A stretch of DNA of 48,379 bases from Candidatus Saccharimonadota bacterium. Lineage in GTDB: Bacteria; Patescibacteriota; Saccharimonadia; Saccharimonadales; Saccharimonadaceae. Location: positions 1-48,379 of the forward strand of contig JAFWIF010000020.1 in assembly GCA_017514975.1 (NCBI GenBank), read 5' to 3'. The position numbers and the translations under genes are program-made. Position 1 is the stretch's first letter. Each line of letters starts with the position of its first letter. The notes beneath the pieces were generated by a model, which was given only the letters and a program-made list of their open reading frames with translations, ran no database searches and had not been told where the DNA came from. Shown here piece by piece: positions 1 to 6,709 of this stretch.

Positions 1-45
1 TAGATATCTAGCTTTTTCCTGTGCTTTATTGTTACAATACGCCAT
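1..45 (-). CDS. 5' end of an unidentified protein (partial, runs off the left edge)
   Basis: Reading leftward from position 45 there is an ATG followed by 14 open codons (MAYCNNKAQEKARYL) to the window edge. A strong ribosome site (GGAAGGAG, complement of 56-63) lies about 10 nt upstream. Too little is present to name the protein. The region between the ribosome site and the ATG is the 3' arm of a long hairpin (47-114), which may control translation. The good ribosome site is the only reason to believe this is a gene start. Confidence 0.5.
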   Translation of the reverse strand, partial: MAYCNNKAQEKARYL

Positions 46-46
46 A

Positions 47-114
47 GGTAGTCTTCTCCTTCCGTAGAAATTAATTAGCGTTATTTATCTACAGTTTAGA
101 AGACTGCCTTTTTT
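47..114. promoter_or_regulatory. Long inverted repeat: 5' leader hairpin (minus) or terminator (plus)
   Basis: Positions 47-57 pair with 98-108 (11 bp, one G-U), with an inner 5-bp stem (GTAGA/TCTAC). On the plus strand it is followed by six T (109-114), so it could end a plus-strand transcript. On the minus strand its 3' arm covers the spacer between the ribosome site and the ATG of the gene at 1-45, so it could instead be a translation-control hairpin. The sequence does not decide between these. Confidence 0.5.
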
Positions 115-145
115 GTTGCAAAGGTATTGATGGGTTACGTTACCC

Positions 146-174
146 TTGACAAATTAACCCACTTATGCTATTAT
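146..174 (+). promoter_or_regulatory. Sigma70-type promoter for the 73-aa protein
   Basis: TTGACA (146-151), 17-nt spacer, TATTAT (169-174) preceded by TGC (extended -10). Predicted start near 181, giving a 5' UTR of about 90 nt before the ATG at 274. Confidence 0.75.
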
Positions 175-273
175 TCCTATAAGGCCACCTTGTGACTTTA
201 GTTTTTGAGTACTAGAAACCGAGCTCAACGCTCAATGAAGCCAAACAGCCCGCACCTTAAGGAGGTGATTAAC

Positions 274-495
274 ATGACGAAAGCTCGCCAAGGTAAGGAA
301 ACCCCCGAACAACGTCGTCGCCGAAAACTTCATTATGCCACTAAGCACATCGAGGATAAACTTCGCCGCTATCGTGACGCCGAGCCAGGCTCTAGCGAAG
401 AAGCTGAACTCGATTTAGAGCTTCAAGACGAAGTTTTCCGCTACAACTGTACCTTATTTGATCTAAAATATCGCGACGAAACTTCTAGGCTTTAG
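274..495 (+). CDS. Small highly charged protein, 73 aa, unknown function
   Basis: The protein is rich in Arg, Lys and Glu, with a basic N-terminal half (TPEQRRRRKLHYATKHIEDK) followed by an acidic stretch and a basic end. No membrane segment or cysteine motif is visible; it has one cysteine near residue 55. The start at 274 is chosen because AAGGAGGTG at 259-267 sits at the proper distance; a longer TTG-started reading from 205 lacks a ribosome site. It has its own consensus promoter and a strong terminator, so it is probably well expressed as a single-gene unit. The composition suggests a helical, nucleic-acid- or ribosome-associated protein, but this is inference only. Confidence 0.75.
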   Translation: MTKARQGKETPEQRRRRKLHYATKHIEDKLRRYRDAEPGSSEEAELDLELQDEVFRYNCTLFDLKYRDETSRL

Positions 496-556
496 TATCA
501 ACTACGCAATCTTGCCTCAGAGAACACAAAGTTGCGAAACTCTCAAAAATTTCTCA

Positions 557-582
557 AAAAACCGCCAAATTGGGCGGTTTTT
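557..582 (+). terminator. Rho-independent terminator
   Basis: Perfect 10-bp stem (AAAAACCGCC, 557-566, with GGCGGTTTTT, 573-582) and a 6-nt loop. The T tract forms the end of the stem. It ends the transcript of the 73-aa protein and, being A/T flanked, may also work on the other strand. Confidence 0.85.
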
Positions 583-690
583 CTCTCTCTACGTTCTCTC
601 TCCGAAAATGCAGCATTGCTCTCGCTTCAAGCCCTTATTGTTTCACTTCAAAAAATCATTGATACCCCTCCTACATGCTATACTAAGCAT

Positions 691-1620
691 ATGCAAATTA
701 ACCTCATTGATTTTTACTCGCGCCTCGGAACAATCGTTTTGATTCTCGCCCTCGGCTTCGTCCTTGGCCGCAAAAAACTTATTTCGACCAAGACAAACCA
801 AGACCTTGTCAACCTACTCTTGACCGTCTTTATGCCTGCTTCGCTTTTTGCTGCTTTCCCAGCAACTTACGACGATGAGACCTCCCATCTCTTTTTCGCC
901 GGCCTTGCTGGCGGCACTATCGTCATGTTTGCGCTGATTTTTCTTTCGCGCCTCATTTTCAGCAAGGGACTCTACAAGGGCGAAATTCGCTTCGAGTCCC
1001 AGTTTGCGTTTATCTTTAACAATGCTACTTTTCTCGGATATCCGATTATCGCCAGCACCTTCGGCGAGCATGGCCTCGTGCCGTATTGCGGTTTTATTAT
1101 CGCCTTCAACATCGCTTTATTTTCCTATGGCGTCTATCTTTTCGAGCGCAAGCTCACTCCGAAACTATTCCTCGGCATTGTCAAAAATCCCAACATTCTT
1201 GCCGTCGTTTTCGGTATGCTTTTCTTTCTCTCCGGCATTAAGCTTCCCAGCTTCGTATCTGAAGCGGTGCAATTTACCGGCAACGCAACTACCGCACTCT
1301 CGATTATCTGTATCGGTTTTATGCTCTCTCGTGCCGATTTCCGTCAGCTAATGAAGCGCTGGCGCCTGATTCTTACTGCAACTATTCAGCTTGTTGTCGG
1401 TCCTCTTGTTACTTATTTCCTTTTATCTATTCTCCGTTTTCCAAACGAGGTCATCGCCGTCTGTACGATCATTCAGGCCCTCCCAACCGCTACCAGCCTC
1501 GGCCTCTTCGCCGCAAAGTACGGCGGCAACGATATCGAATCGTCCGAACTCGTTACGATTTCAACGGTTCTGTCTATGGTTTCGATGCCGATTATGATTG
1601 GTTTGCTTCTTGTTTGGTAA
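691..1620 (+). CDS. AEC (auxin efflux carrier / Mem_trans) family permease
   Basis: The product is a 309-aa integral membrane protein with about ten hydrophobic segments. The central NATFLGYPI motif and the C-terminal half-repeat with ALPTATSLGLFA are typical of the AEC family, which exports organic anions or related small molecules. The substrate cannot be told from sequence. The upstream-extended reading frame from 532 would run through the terminator region, so the ATG at 691 is preferred. It lies 6 nt after an extended -10 (TGC-TATACT, 679-684) with no ribosome site, so the mRNA is probably leaderless. Its last 29 bp overlap the convergent GH30 gene. Confidence 0.85.
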   Translation: MQINLIDFYSRLGTIVLILALGFVLGRKKLISTKTNQDLVNLLLTVFMPASLFAAFPATYDDETSHLFFAGLAGGTIVMFALIFLSRLIFSKGLYKGEIRFESQFAFIFNNATFLGYPIIASTFGEHGLVPYCGFIIAFNIALFSYGVYLFERKLTPKLFLGIVKNPNILAVVFGMLFFLSGIKLPSFVSEAVQFTGNATTALSIICIGFMLSRADFRQLMKRWRLILTATIQLVVGPLVTYFLLSILRFPNEVIAVCTIIQALPTATSLGLFAAKYGGNDIESSELVTISTVLSMVSMPIMIGLLLVW

Positions 1621-2872
1621 TTTTCGCGCCAAATTTTAACTTGCCAATTTCTAACTTTTTCAGCTCAATTATTTTTGTGACGCCTCCTACCGTTACGGCA
1701 ACCTCTTGGCATTCATCTTCATCTGAAACCTTTGCTACGACCACCTCGTATCCTGCCTGCGTCTTGCGCGCTACTGCCGCAACTTTATCCGACGGATTTT
1801 CGCAACGCACGACCTTACTCCCGACAGGAAACATCTTTGCAAATTTCTTTAATGCATCATAAATTGGCGTCAAAATAAAATCATCTTCCGCCCGATTCAG
1901 AATCACTGGACTCGCTACGCAGTTCCCGACATGTGTCGGTCCGCCACCCCACGACAGAAGCATATTCCAGTCCACCCATGCGCTTGCTCCACAATTAATG
2001 TCCGACAACAGTTCGTAGTAATACGGATTCGCCGCGTTGGCCCAGCTTTTTGCATTATATGGCGAAAAACCGCAACACATTTCAGAGCTAACCATCATTA
2101 TTTCGGGATACTGTTCGCGTACTCGCCACATCTGTTCAGGATGTGTCCCCTCGTACCAATGAAAGCACAGTCCTGCTACTTTTTCGTTGCGCCCAACTTG
2201 TTCGGCATATTTGCCTTGCAGTAGGCACTCTGCGACCTTTGTTAATTCTTTTTTATTATGATCCCAGAGCAAAATCCGTGTATCTGTTTGCGCTAATTCC
2301 TTCGCAAGATATTTATAAGCCAACCGTTTTTGCGCTCGGTATGAATAAACGCAGGATTCCCAAGTTTGCACTGCGCGCGGCTCGTTTTGTGGCGTCAAAA
2401 ACGCAACTTTCACCCCTTCACCCTCATACGCTTCTAGCCATTTTCGAATATATCTCGCATAAGTTCCATAACGCCAAGGCAGTAAATGTCCACCGTATTT
2501 TAATATTTGCGTCGTCTTAAGGCAGCTTGGTGGCGACCATGGACTTGCGATTAGTGTCAAATTTTTCATTTTCAGTACTCGTTTCAACATCGGCAACACC
2601 CACTTCTTATCGTGCTCGATTGAGAAATCTCGCAGGTCTCGACGGCGTGTGTATTCAAATGGCTTTAGACAGAAATCGTTACTCCCAATACTAATGCGCC
2701 CCCAGCGGTAGTCCAATCCATCTCTCCCGTAGTATGCGTCTAGTAATTCTTCTTGTTTTTGGCTGCTAAGCTTTGAAAAATTATATGCCGTCGCCTCCGT
2801 AATCGCGCCGCCCATACCCTGCCAAGTACCAAGCTCGATATCTTCTCGCACGCGTATTTCAATCTTCGCCAT
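1592..2872 (-). CDS. Glycoside hydrolase family 30 enzyme (glucosylceramidase-like)
   Basis: A 426-aa (beta/alpha)8 glycosidase with a C-terminal beta domain. The GMGGAITEATAYNF start is the usual GH30 opening. The acid/base Glu is E164 in LTPQNEP and the nucleophile Glu is E264 in VSSEMCCG; both are intact. GH30 members cleave beta-glucosides, beta-xylans, beta-1,6-glucans or glucosylceramide; which one applies here is unknown. There is no signal peptide, so the enzyme should be cytoplasmic, which suggests processing of an imported oligosaccharide. Ribosome site AGAGGAAAG precedes the ATG. It is the second gene of a two-gene minus-strand unit, 18 nt after the membrane protein at 2891-3601. 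Confidence 0.9.
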   Translation of the reverse strand: MAKIEIRVREDIELGTWQGMGGAITEATAYNFSKLSSQKQEELLDAYYGRDGLDYRWGRISIGSNDFCLKPFEYTRRRDLRDFSIEHDKKWVLPMLKRVLKMKNLTLIASPWSPPSCLKTTQILKYGGHLLPWRYGTYARYIRKWLEAYEGEGVKVAFLTPQNEPRAVQTWESCVYSYRAQKRLAYKYLAKELAQTDTRILLWDHNKKELTKVAECLLQGKYAEQVGRNEKVAGLCFHWYEGTHPEQMWRVREQYPEIMMVSSEMCCGFSPYNAKSWANAANPYYYELLSDINCGASAWVDWNMLLSWGGGPTHVGNCVASPVILNRAEDDFILTPIYDALKKFAKMFPVGSKVVRCENPSDKVAAVARKTQAGYEVVVAKVSDEDECQEVAVTVGGVTKIIELKKLEIGKLKFGAKITKQEANQS

Positions 2873-2890
2873 AACTTTCCTCTTTAGCGA

Positions 2891-3601
2891 CTATTTCAGT
2901 TTAAAAAAGTTCGTGATATCAAATCCCGTCGGCATCGGAATCGTCAACATATATATAATCCCAAAGCCTAAAATACAAGCTGAAAAGATAAATAACATTT
3001 TGCGACTCTGATAATCTTTCAGGACTCCTACCGTTCCTAGCAAAAACAGCACGAGAGAATAAATCACCGACACGAGCCTATACGAGTCTCCTCGCAGATT
3101 ATCGGTTTTACCTTCTTCCATAGTCTGTTGCGATTCATCTAGCAATTTCTTTGCCTCTTCAAAATAGCCATTCGTAAAGTTCTCGTCCTCAAACGGCGAC
3201 GCCCCTCCATCCCGATAGCGCGGCTCGTCCATTGCTTCTGCGAGCCTTGGCGAACAACTGTCCTCTTTAATCTTCTGAATTTTCGTCTCGATTATTTGCG
3301 CTTCGTCGTGGTCACCTTTTGTTCTTGCTGCTTCTAAATCTAGTCGCAAGCTGAGGACAGTGTTCCAGCTAAATAAGTCTGATATATAAACTTGCGCCGC
3401 AACATTGTATTCTGCATTTCCTTGTGCCGCCAAGTTGTTGCTTTTTGTAAAATTTATCGCCTGAATTCCTCCATGCAACGATCCTATCCAGCCCGCCCAT
3501 GCCACAAGCAACGTCGTTATGCCTAGAAAAACCGCCACTAGTGTCTCTAGCTTATTTTCGACTATCAATTTTTTGATTTTCTTTAACTTTTCAGACTTCA
3601 T
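2891..3601 (-). CDS. Small membrane protein with three predicted helices, unknown function
   Basis: A 236-aa protein. A basic N-terminus (MKSEKLKKIKKLIVENK) leads into one helix (LVAVFLGITTLLVAWAGW). A long soluble, Glu- and Asp-rich region of about 130 residues follows, and two closely spaced helices near the C-terminus (YSLVLFLLGTVGVL and FIFSACILGFGIIYMLTI). The start at 3601 is chosen because AGAGGGCGAG precedes it; the frame is open 18 codons further upstream through an A/T-rich stretch. The arrangement (helix, coil, helix pair) resembles uncharacterised DUF families of membrane proteins, but no family is claimed. Co-transcribed with the GH30 gene. Confidence 0.7.
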   Translation of the reverse strand: MKSEKLKKIKKLIVENKLETLVAVFLGITTLLVAWAGWIGSLHGGIQAINFTKSNNLAAQGNAEYNVAAQVYISDLFSWNTVLSLRLDLEAARTKGDHDEAQIIETKIQKIKEDSCSPRLAEAMDEPRYRDGGASPFEDENFTNGYFEEAKKLLDESQQTMEEGKTDNLRGDSYRLVSVIYSLVLFLLGTVGVLKDYQSRKMLFIFSACILGFGIIYMLTIPMPTGFDITNFFKLK

Positions 3602-3703
3602 TATTCTCGCCCTCTTCTTTTTAATAATTATAATAAAAATTTTAAGAATAACCACATCAGAATCAGTGCCGTCATTAAACTAATCACTGGCAGAGGCTTC
3701 GTC

Positions 3704-3724
3704 AAAAAATCGCCCTGCGGGCGA
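3704..3724 (-). terminator. Terminator-like hairpin on the minus strand
   Basis: Read on the minus strand: TCGCCC, loop GCA, GGGCGA, then six T. It lies upstream of the 2891-3601 gene and would stop minus-strand transcription entering from the right, insulating the membrane protein/GH30 unit. Confidence 0.6.
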
Positions 3725-3815
3725 GATTTCAGAAAAATGTCCGGAGATGGTGGGGTTCACTAAGTCAGGCTTTAGCAGTATATGAAATGATATAATGGAT
3801 TAAGAAATCATTATT

Positions 3816-4595
3816 ATGAACGAGACTATTTCATCGAATGCGGAGCAACAAAATGACAGCTCTCCTTGGGGCGAAGAATATTTAAAGAGCGTTCCGGAGG
3901 TTGCTGGTGAGAGAAAGTTCGTGAAACTAGAAGAAATTGCTAATCTTTGTAGTTTTGACAATACAATGATTAGTGGTCATGGCACAGCTTCGGCGGGAAA
4001 TGGTCATGAAGTTATTGAGAGCATTTTTGACGAAGGCGTGAAGGGTTTTGAACCATTGGGAAGTATGATTAGCGAAAATAGGGGCAATAAGGTAGTTGGT
4101 TCAACAGACTTAAATAACAATACGGTTGGTCTTTGGAGCTCGATGGGCGGTGAGCTAGATTTTCAGAAAATGAAAGAGAAACTGGACAATTGGCCACACC
4201 GAGGTGCAAAGAATGTCATATTAATGCGTTTCCCAATCGATTACTACCACTATACGGAAGTTGCCAGCGAGCGAACGCAGGCATATTTTACTAAGCACAA
4301 TGATAAAAATGGTCAAGCTACAAATTATATCGACAGACGTTTTATAATTGGAAATTACGATGCAGAAACTGGGCAAGTTGAGCTCAACCCAAATTTTGAG
4401 CCAAATATTACTGGAGATTTTAAAAGAGAACTCGACGAACGATTGGCGAAGGCGCAAGAACAAACAAAGAAGAGGCATGAGGCATTTGACGAGAAAAACC
4501 CATCTGGGTTTACGCGCACAAATACGGAAGAAAGCGAACCGGAGGATAATGTCGATGGTGTCGTTAATGACTGGGACGATAATGATTGGGAATAG
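3816..4595 (+). CDS. Unknown protein with an ADP-ribosyltransferase-like HGT signature
   Basis: A 259-aa acidic soluble protein. Residues about 52-75 (ISGHGTASAGNG, then EVIESIFDEGVKG) follow the pattern HGT-x(n)-I-x-x-I-x-x-x-G that opens many ADP-ribosyltransferase-fold enzymes. A YF-x(9)-A-x-x-Y-like block (YFTKHNDKNGQATNYIDRRF) occurs later. The C-terminal 60 residues are charged and probably disordered, ending in WDDNDWE. The gene is clearly more A/T-rich than its neighbours, which is compatible with recent acquisition. The -10 is TGA-TATAAT (3791-3796), 19 nt before the ATG, with no ribosome site. The fold assignment is inference from short motifs; it could equally be an unrelated lineage-specific protein. 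Confidence 0.6.
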   Translation: MNETISSNAEQQNDSSPWGEEYLKSVPEVAGERKFVKLEEIANLCSFDNTMISGHGTASAGNGHEVIESIFDEGVKGFEPLGSMISENRGNKVVGSTDLNNNTVGLWSSMGGELDFQKMKEKLDNWPHRGAKNVILMRFPIDYYHYTEVASERTQAYFTKHNDKNGQATNYIDRRFIIGNYDAETGQVELNPNFEPNITGDFKRELDERLAKAQEQTKKRHEAFDEKNPSGFTRTNTEESEPEDNVDGVVNDWDDNDWE

Positions 4596-4637
4596 CCTCC
4601 ATGTTTTTGGGGTATTAACAGACGATTCTATCAGGGT

Positions 4638-4664
4638 AAAAATGCGTTTTTGGACGCATTTTTT
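4638..4664 (+). terminator. Rho-independent terminator
   Basis: Stem AAAAATGCGT (4638-4647) with ACGCATTTTT (4654-4663), loop TTTTGG, and a run of six T. It follows the 3816-4595 gene. Confidence 0.85.
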
Positions 4665-4728
4665 CATGCAAAATTGGTGTAAAATTACACTCTAAAACAC
4701 CTAAGGTATTTAACAGAAATTTACTACT

Positions 4729-4750
4729 AAAAAATCGGCCAAAATGCCGA
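4729..4750 (-). terminator. Terminator of the tRNA-CAU gene
   Basis: On the minus strand: TCGGC, loop ATTTTG, GCCGA, then six T. It lies 13 nt after the CCA end of the tRNA at 4764-4839. Confidence 0.7.
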
Positions 4751-4763
4751 GTTATTTAAAAAC

Positions 4764-4839
4764 TGGTGGGGGCAGCTGGATTTGAACCAGCGACCAATCG
4801 GTTATGAGCCGACTGCTCTAACCACTGAGCTATGCCCCC
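4764..4839 (-). tRNA. tRNA with CAU anticodon (elongator Met, or Ile2 if lysidine-modified)
   Basis: A 76-nt cloverleaf with a 7-bp acceptor (GGGGGCA/TGCCCCC), D arm AGCTCAGTGGTTAGAGC, anticodon loop CTCATAA (CAT), T loop TTCAAAT and an encoded CCA. The body, especially the D arm and the GGTCGCTGGTTC T arm, is as close to bacterial tRNA-Ile2 as to elongator tRNA-Met. The window encodes TilS, which makes lysidine on tRNA-Ile2, so identity stays open. A minus-strand -10 (TATACT, complement of 4850-4855 region) lies just upstream. Confidence 0.9.
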
Positions 4840-4992
4840 ACCACAGATTCAGTATAGCATACGAAAGAGCAAAGATGTACGAGTCTACGCGCAGACCATG
4901 CGTTCAGCTTATTTTTCGTGCCCGTTCGCTTAAACGCCGCCAGTTATCGCTTTTCTTGCGCTAAAATGTTAACACGTATATACTAAGCCTAT

Positions 4993-5301
4993 ATGAGCGA
5001 ACGCGCCTCTTTTCCCCAAGGAAACTCGTCGTTACGTTCGGGCGATGCGATTAATTTTGGCGAGAAGATAACGCTTTCTGATGGCCTGACTTACTTTTGT
5101 GCTCGCACTGCCGATCTCGACAACCGACATTTTCTCTTTCTCGTCAACGTAGCTCAGCCCTATAATCTATGCTTCGCCGAACAGCTTGACTCCGATCTTC
5201 GCATTGTCGAAAATCGTGCCGAAAAACAGCACCTATTCGCCATCTTTCGCGATTCCCTAATCGAAGAATACGGCCTCGATCAAGGCCAGAAAGAAGACTG
5301 A
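4993..5301 (+). CDS. Unknown 102-aa protein
   Basis: A small soluble protein with no recognised domain. The middle is beta-like (NFGEKITLSDGLTYFCARTA, then HFLFLVNVAQPYNLCFAEQL) and the C-terminus is charged. The ATG lies 8 nt after TATACT (4979-4984) in the sequence TATACTAAGCCTAT, very similar to the leader of the AEC gene; no ribosome site is seen, so the mRNA is nearly leaderless. It ends one base before the start of the next gene (stop TGA, then ATG at 5303), so the two are almost certainly one operon and translationally coupled. Confidence 0.75.
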   Translation: MSERASFPQGNSSLRSGDAINFGEKITLSDGLTYFCARTADLDNRHFLFLVNVAQPYNLCFAEQLDSDLRIVENRAEKQHLFAIFRDSLIEEYGLDQGQKED

Positions 5302-5302
5302 T

Positions 5303-6457
5303 ATGTTTGAACGCCAACCCAGTGCCAACAATGAGAATCCTTGGGCAAACATTGCCGACAAGGTAGACGCAGCCAAGCGCTCCGAATCTCCCGACGCTAT
5401 CACAGCGGATTTCAATGCGCCCGACGAGCGTTCCGAAACCTCCGAAACCTCTGGAGAAGACGTCGATTTGCGCCTTATCGAGCAAAATCTCTTAGCTTAT
5501 CTTAAACGCGAAGGCCTCGACGAAAATCGAGAAGTTCTCAAACGTAGCCCAGAAACAACTCCTTTCCATGCGCTTCGCACTCACAATAAAGAATCTCTCG
5601 AATACCCCGCCCAAAAAGCGACTTATCTCTATGTCGGCCTTGCTGCAGGCGGCAACGAAGGCTCATTTGGTGCTCTCGCCAACAAACTTTATGAAGACGG
5701 CCACGATGTTTATATAATCGACCGCGAAGGAGATTTTAGCGGCGAACATGCACTCAATGGCGTCCTGGATAATCTTGATCAAAAAGACGCCGAAGGCAAC
5801 GATAAGTCTTACGAGTCCGTCAATATCCTTTCTATCTCGATTGCTTGCAGCGAGATGGGCAAAGCTATGGAAAAGCATTCCGATGTTCTAGAGGCGCGCG
5901 ATGAAAACTTCGGGCTTACTTATTATGACCCCTACGATAAACAGTATTTTTCGCTTGGCGACGCCCCTGCTAGTAGTATACGCGCAAAACTCTCTCGCCC
6001 AATCCTCGGTGCGCTGTGCGCTCTTACCCGCGTCGCCAGTCTCCCTTTTCGTCGCAAAATTCTTGACGCCAAAAATCGTGGCGAAGAAGAAGGAGAGCAT
6101 GCTCGCAAAGAACCTATGTCTGTCCAATGGATTGCCGAGCAATTCTATCGCCTCGGCAGGAATACGATTTTCAAAAAAGACGGCACTCCTTATGCCGCCA
6201 AATACCTCGAAAATGGCGGCTTAATCAACACTCGAGCCGACGCTTTTCTTGACTCTGCAGCTATCGAGAACGCCTTAAGCGGCGCCGATGCGAACATCCC
6301 TCTCGCCGCCCACAGCGGTCCCCATGGTGTCGTCGATCATGAGCAGATTGCCGAGCAGCTTGCCGAAAATCCAGAACAAGACCAACCAAGCGATGGGCTT
6401 TTGCCATACGAGGCGATTCGTCAGTTAAACCATCAAAATCGAGGTCGCCAAGCATAA
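5303..6457 (+). CDS. Unknown protein with a divergent alpha/beta-hydrolase-like core
   Basis: A 384-aa protein. The first 90 residues are polar and probably disordered. Residues about 106-150 (TYLYVGLAAGGNEGSF, ALANKLYEDGHDVYIIDREG) resemble the oxyanion strand and cap entry of alpha/beta hydrolases. The sequence ISIACSEMGKA at about 178-188 sits where the nucleophile elbow would be, with Ser183, although the usual G-x-S-x-G glycine is replaced. A late HSGPHGVVDH could hold the catalytic His. Without a structure comparison this is only a suggestion. The N-terminal NPWANIADK block is reminiscent of the SPWGEEYLK block of the 3816-4595 protein. The operon partner is the 102-aa gene upstream. 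Confidence 0.75.
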   Translation: MFERQPSANNENPWANIADKVDAAKRSESPDAITADFNAPDERSETSETSGEDVDLRLIEQNLLAYLKREGLDENREVLKRSPETTPFHALRTHNKESLEYPAQKATYLYVGLAAGGNEGSFGALANKLYEDGHDVYIIDREGDFSGEHALNGVLDNLDQKDAEGNDKSYESVNILSISIACSEMGKAMEKHSDVLEARDENFGLTYYDPYDKQYFSLGDAPASSIRAKLSRPILGALCALTRVASLPFRRKILDAKNRGEEEGEHARKEPMSVQWIAEQFYRLGRNTIFKKDGTPYAAKYLENGGLINTRADAFLDSAAIENALSGADANIPLAAHSGPHGVVDHEQIAEQLAENPEQDQPSDGLLPYEAIRQLNHQNRGRQA

Positions 6458-6460
6458 TGT

Positions 6461-6489
6461 TTGACAATATGCAAAAAACTCGCTATAAT
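6461..6489 (+). promoter_or_regulatory. Consensus promoter of the initiator tRNA
   Basis: TTGACA (6461-6466), 17-nt spacer, TATAAT (6484-6489): a perfect sigma70 consensus. Predicted start about 6496, five bases before the mature tRNA. Confidence 0.9.
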
Positions 6490-6500
6490 CAACTTATCAT

Positions 6501-6577
6501 CGCGGGGTAGAGCAGTCTGGTAGCTCGTCTGGCCCATAACCAGAAGGTCGTTGGTTCAAATCCAACCCCCGCCACCA
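6501..6577 (+). tRNA. Initiator tRNA-fMet (CAU)
   Basis: A 77-nt cloverleaf with D arm AGAGCAGTCTGGTAGCTC and anticodon loop CCCATAA, matching bacterial initiator tRNAs in the D arm and T arm; CCA is encoded. The first acceptor position is unpaired, as expected of an initiator, but as C1-C72 instead of the usual C1-A72. The anticodon stem has two of the three G-C pairs typical of initiators (the third is U29-A41). Confidence 0.93.
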
Positions 6578-6596
6578 TATTGTTTGCGATTCAAGA

Positions 6597-6621
6597 CACA
6601 TCTCTTCGGATGTGATTTTTT
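6597..6621 (+). terminator. Terminator of the initiator tRNA
   Basis: CACATC (6597-6602), loop TCTTCG, GATGTG (6609-6614), then A and six T. Confidence 0.85.
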
Positions 6622-6652
6622 GTTGACAGACAACGCCTCAAAAAGATAAGCA

Positions 6653-6681
6653 TTGACATAATTGAAAATCCCTACTATACT
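6653..6681 (+). promoter_or_regulatory. Promoter of the GH43 surface protein
   Basis: TTGACA (6653-6658), 17-nt spacer, TATACT (6676-6681). Start about 6688, leaving a 20-nt leader before the ATG at 6710 and no clear ribosome site. Confidence 0.8.
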
Positions 6682-6709
6682 AATCGTTGTAAAAAGGCCA
6701 AAATAAACA

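Noticed and set aside
205-273. TTG-started N-terminal extension of the 73-aa protein
   Set aside because: No ribosome site before 205, while AAGGAGGTG sits correctly before the ATG at 274.
532-690. 53-residue N-terminal extension of the AEC permease
   Set aside because: It would be read through the terminator hairpin at 557-582 and does not resemble the family; the promoter points to 691.
4677-4690. GTGTAA/TTACAC inverted repeat as an operator
   Set aside because: Lies between a terminator and a convergent tRNA with no promoter near it; too short to support a site.
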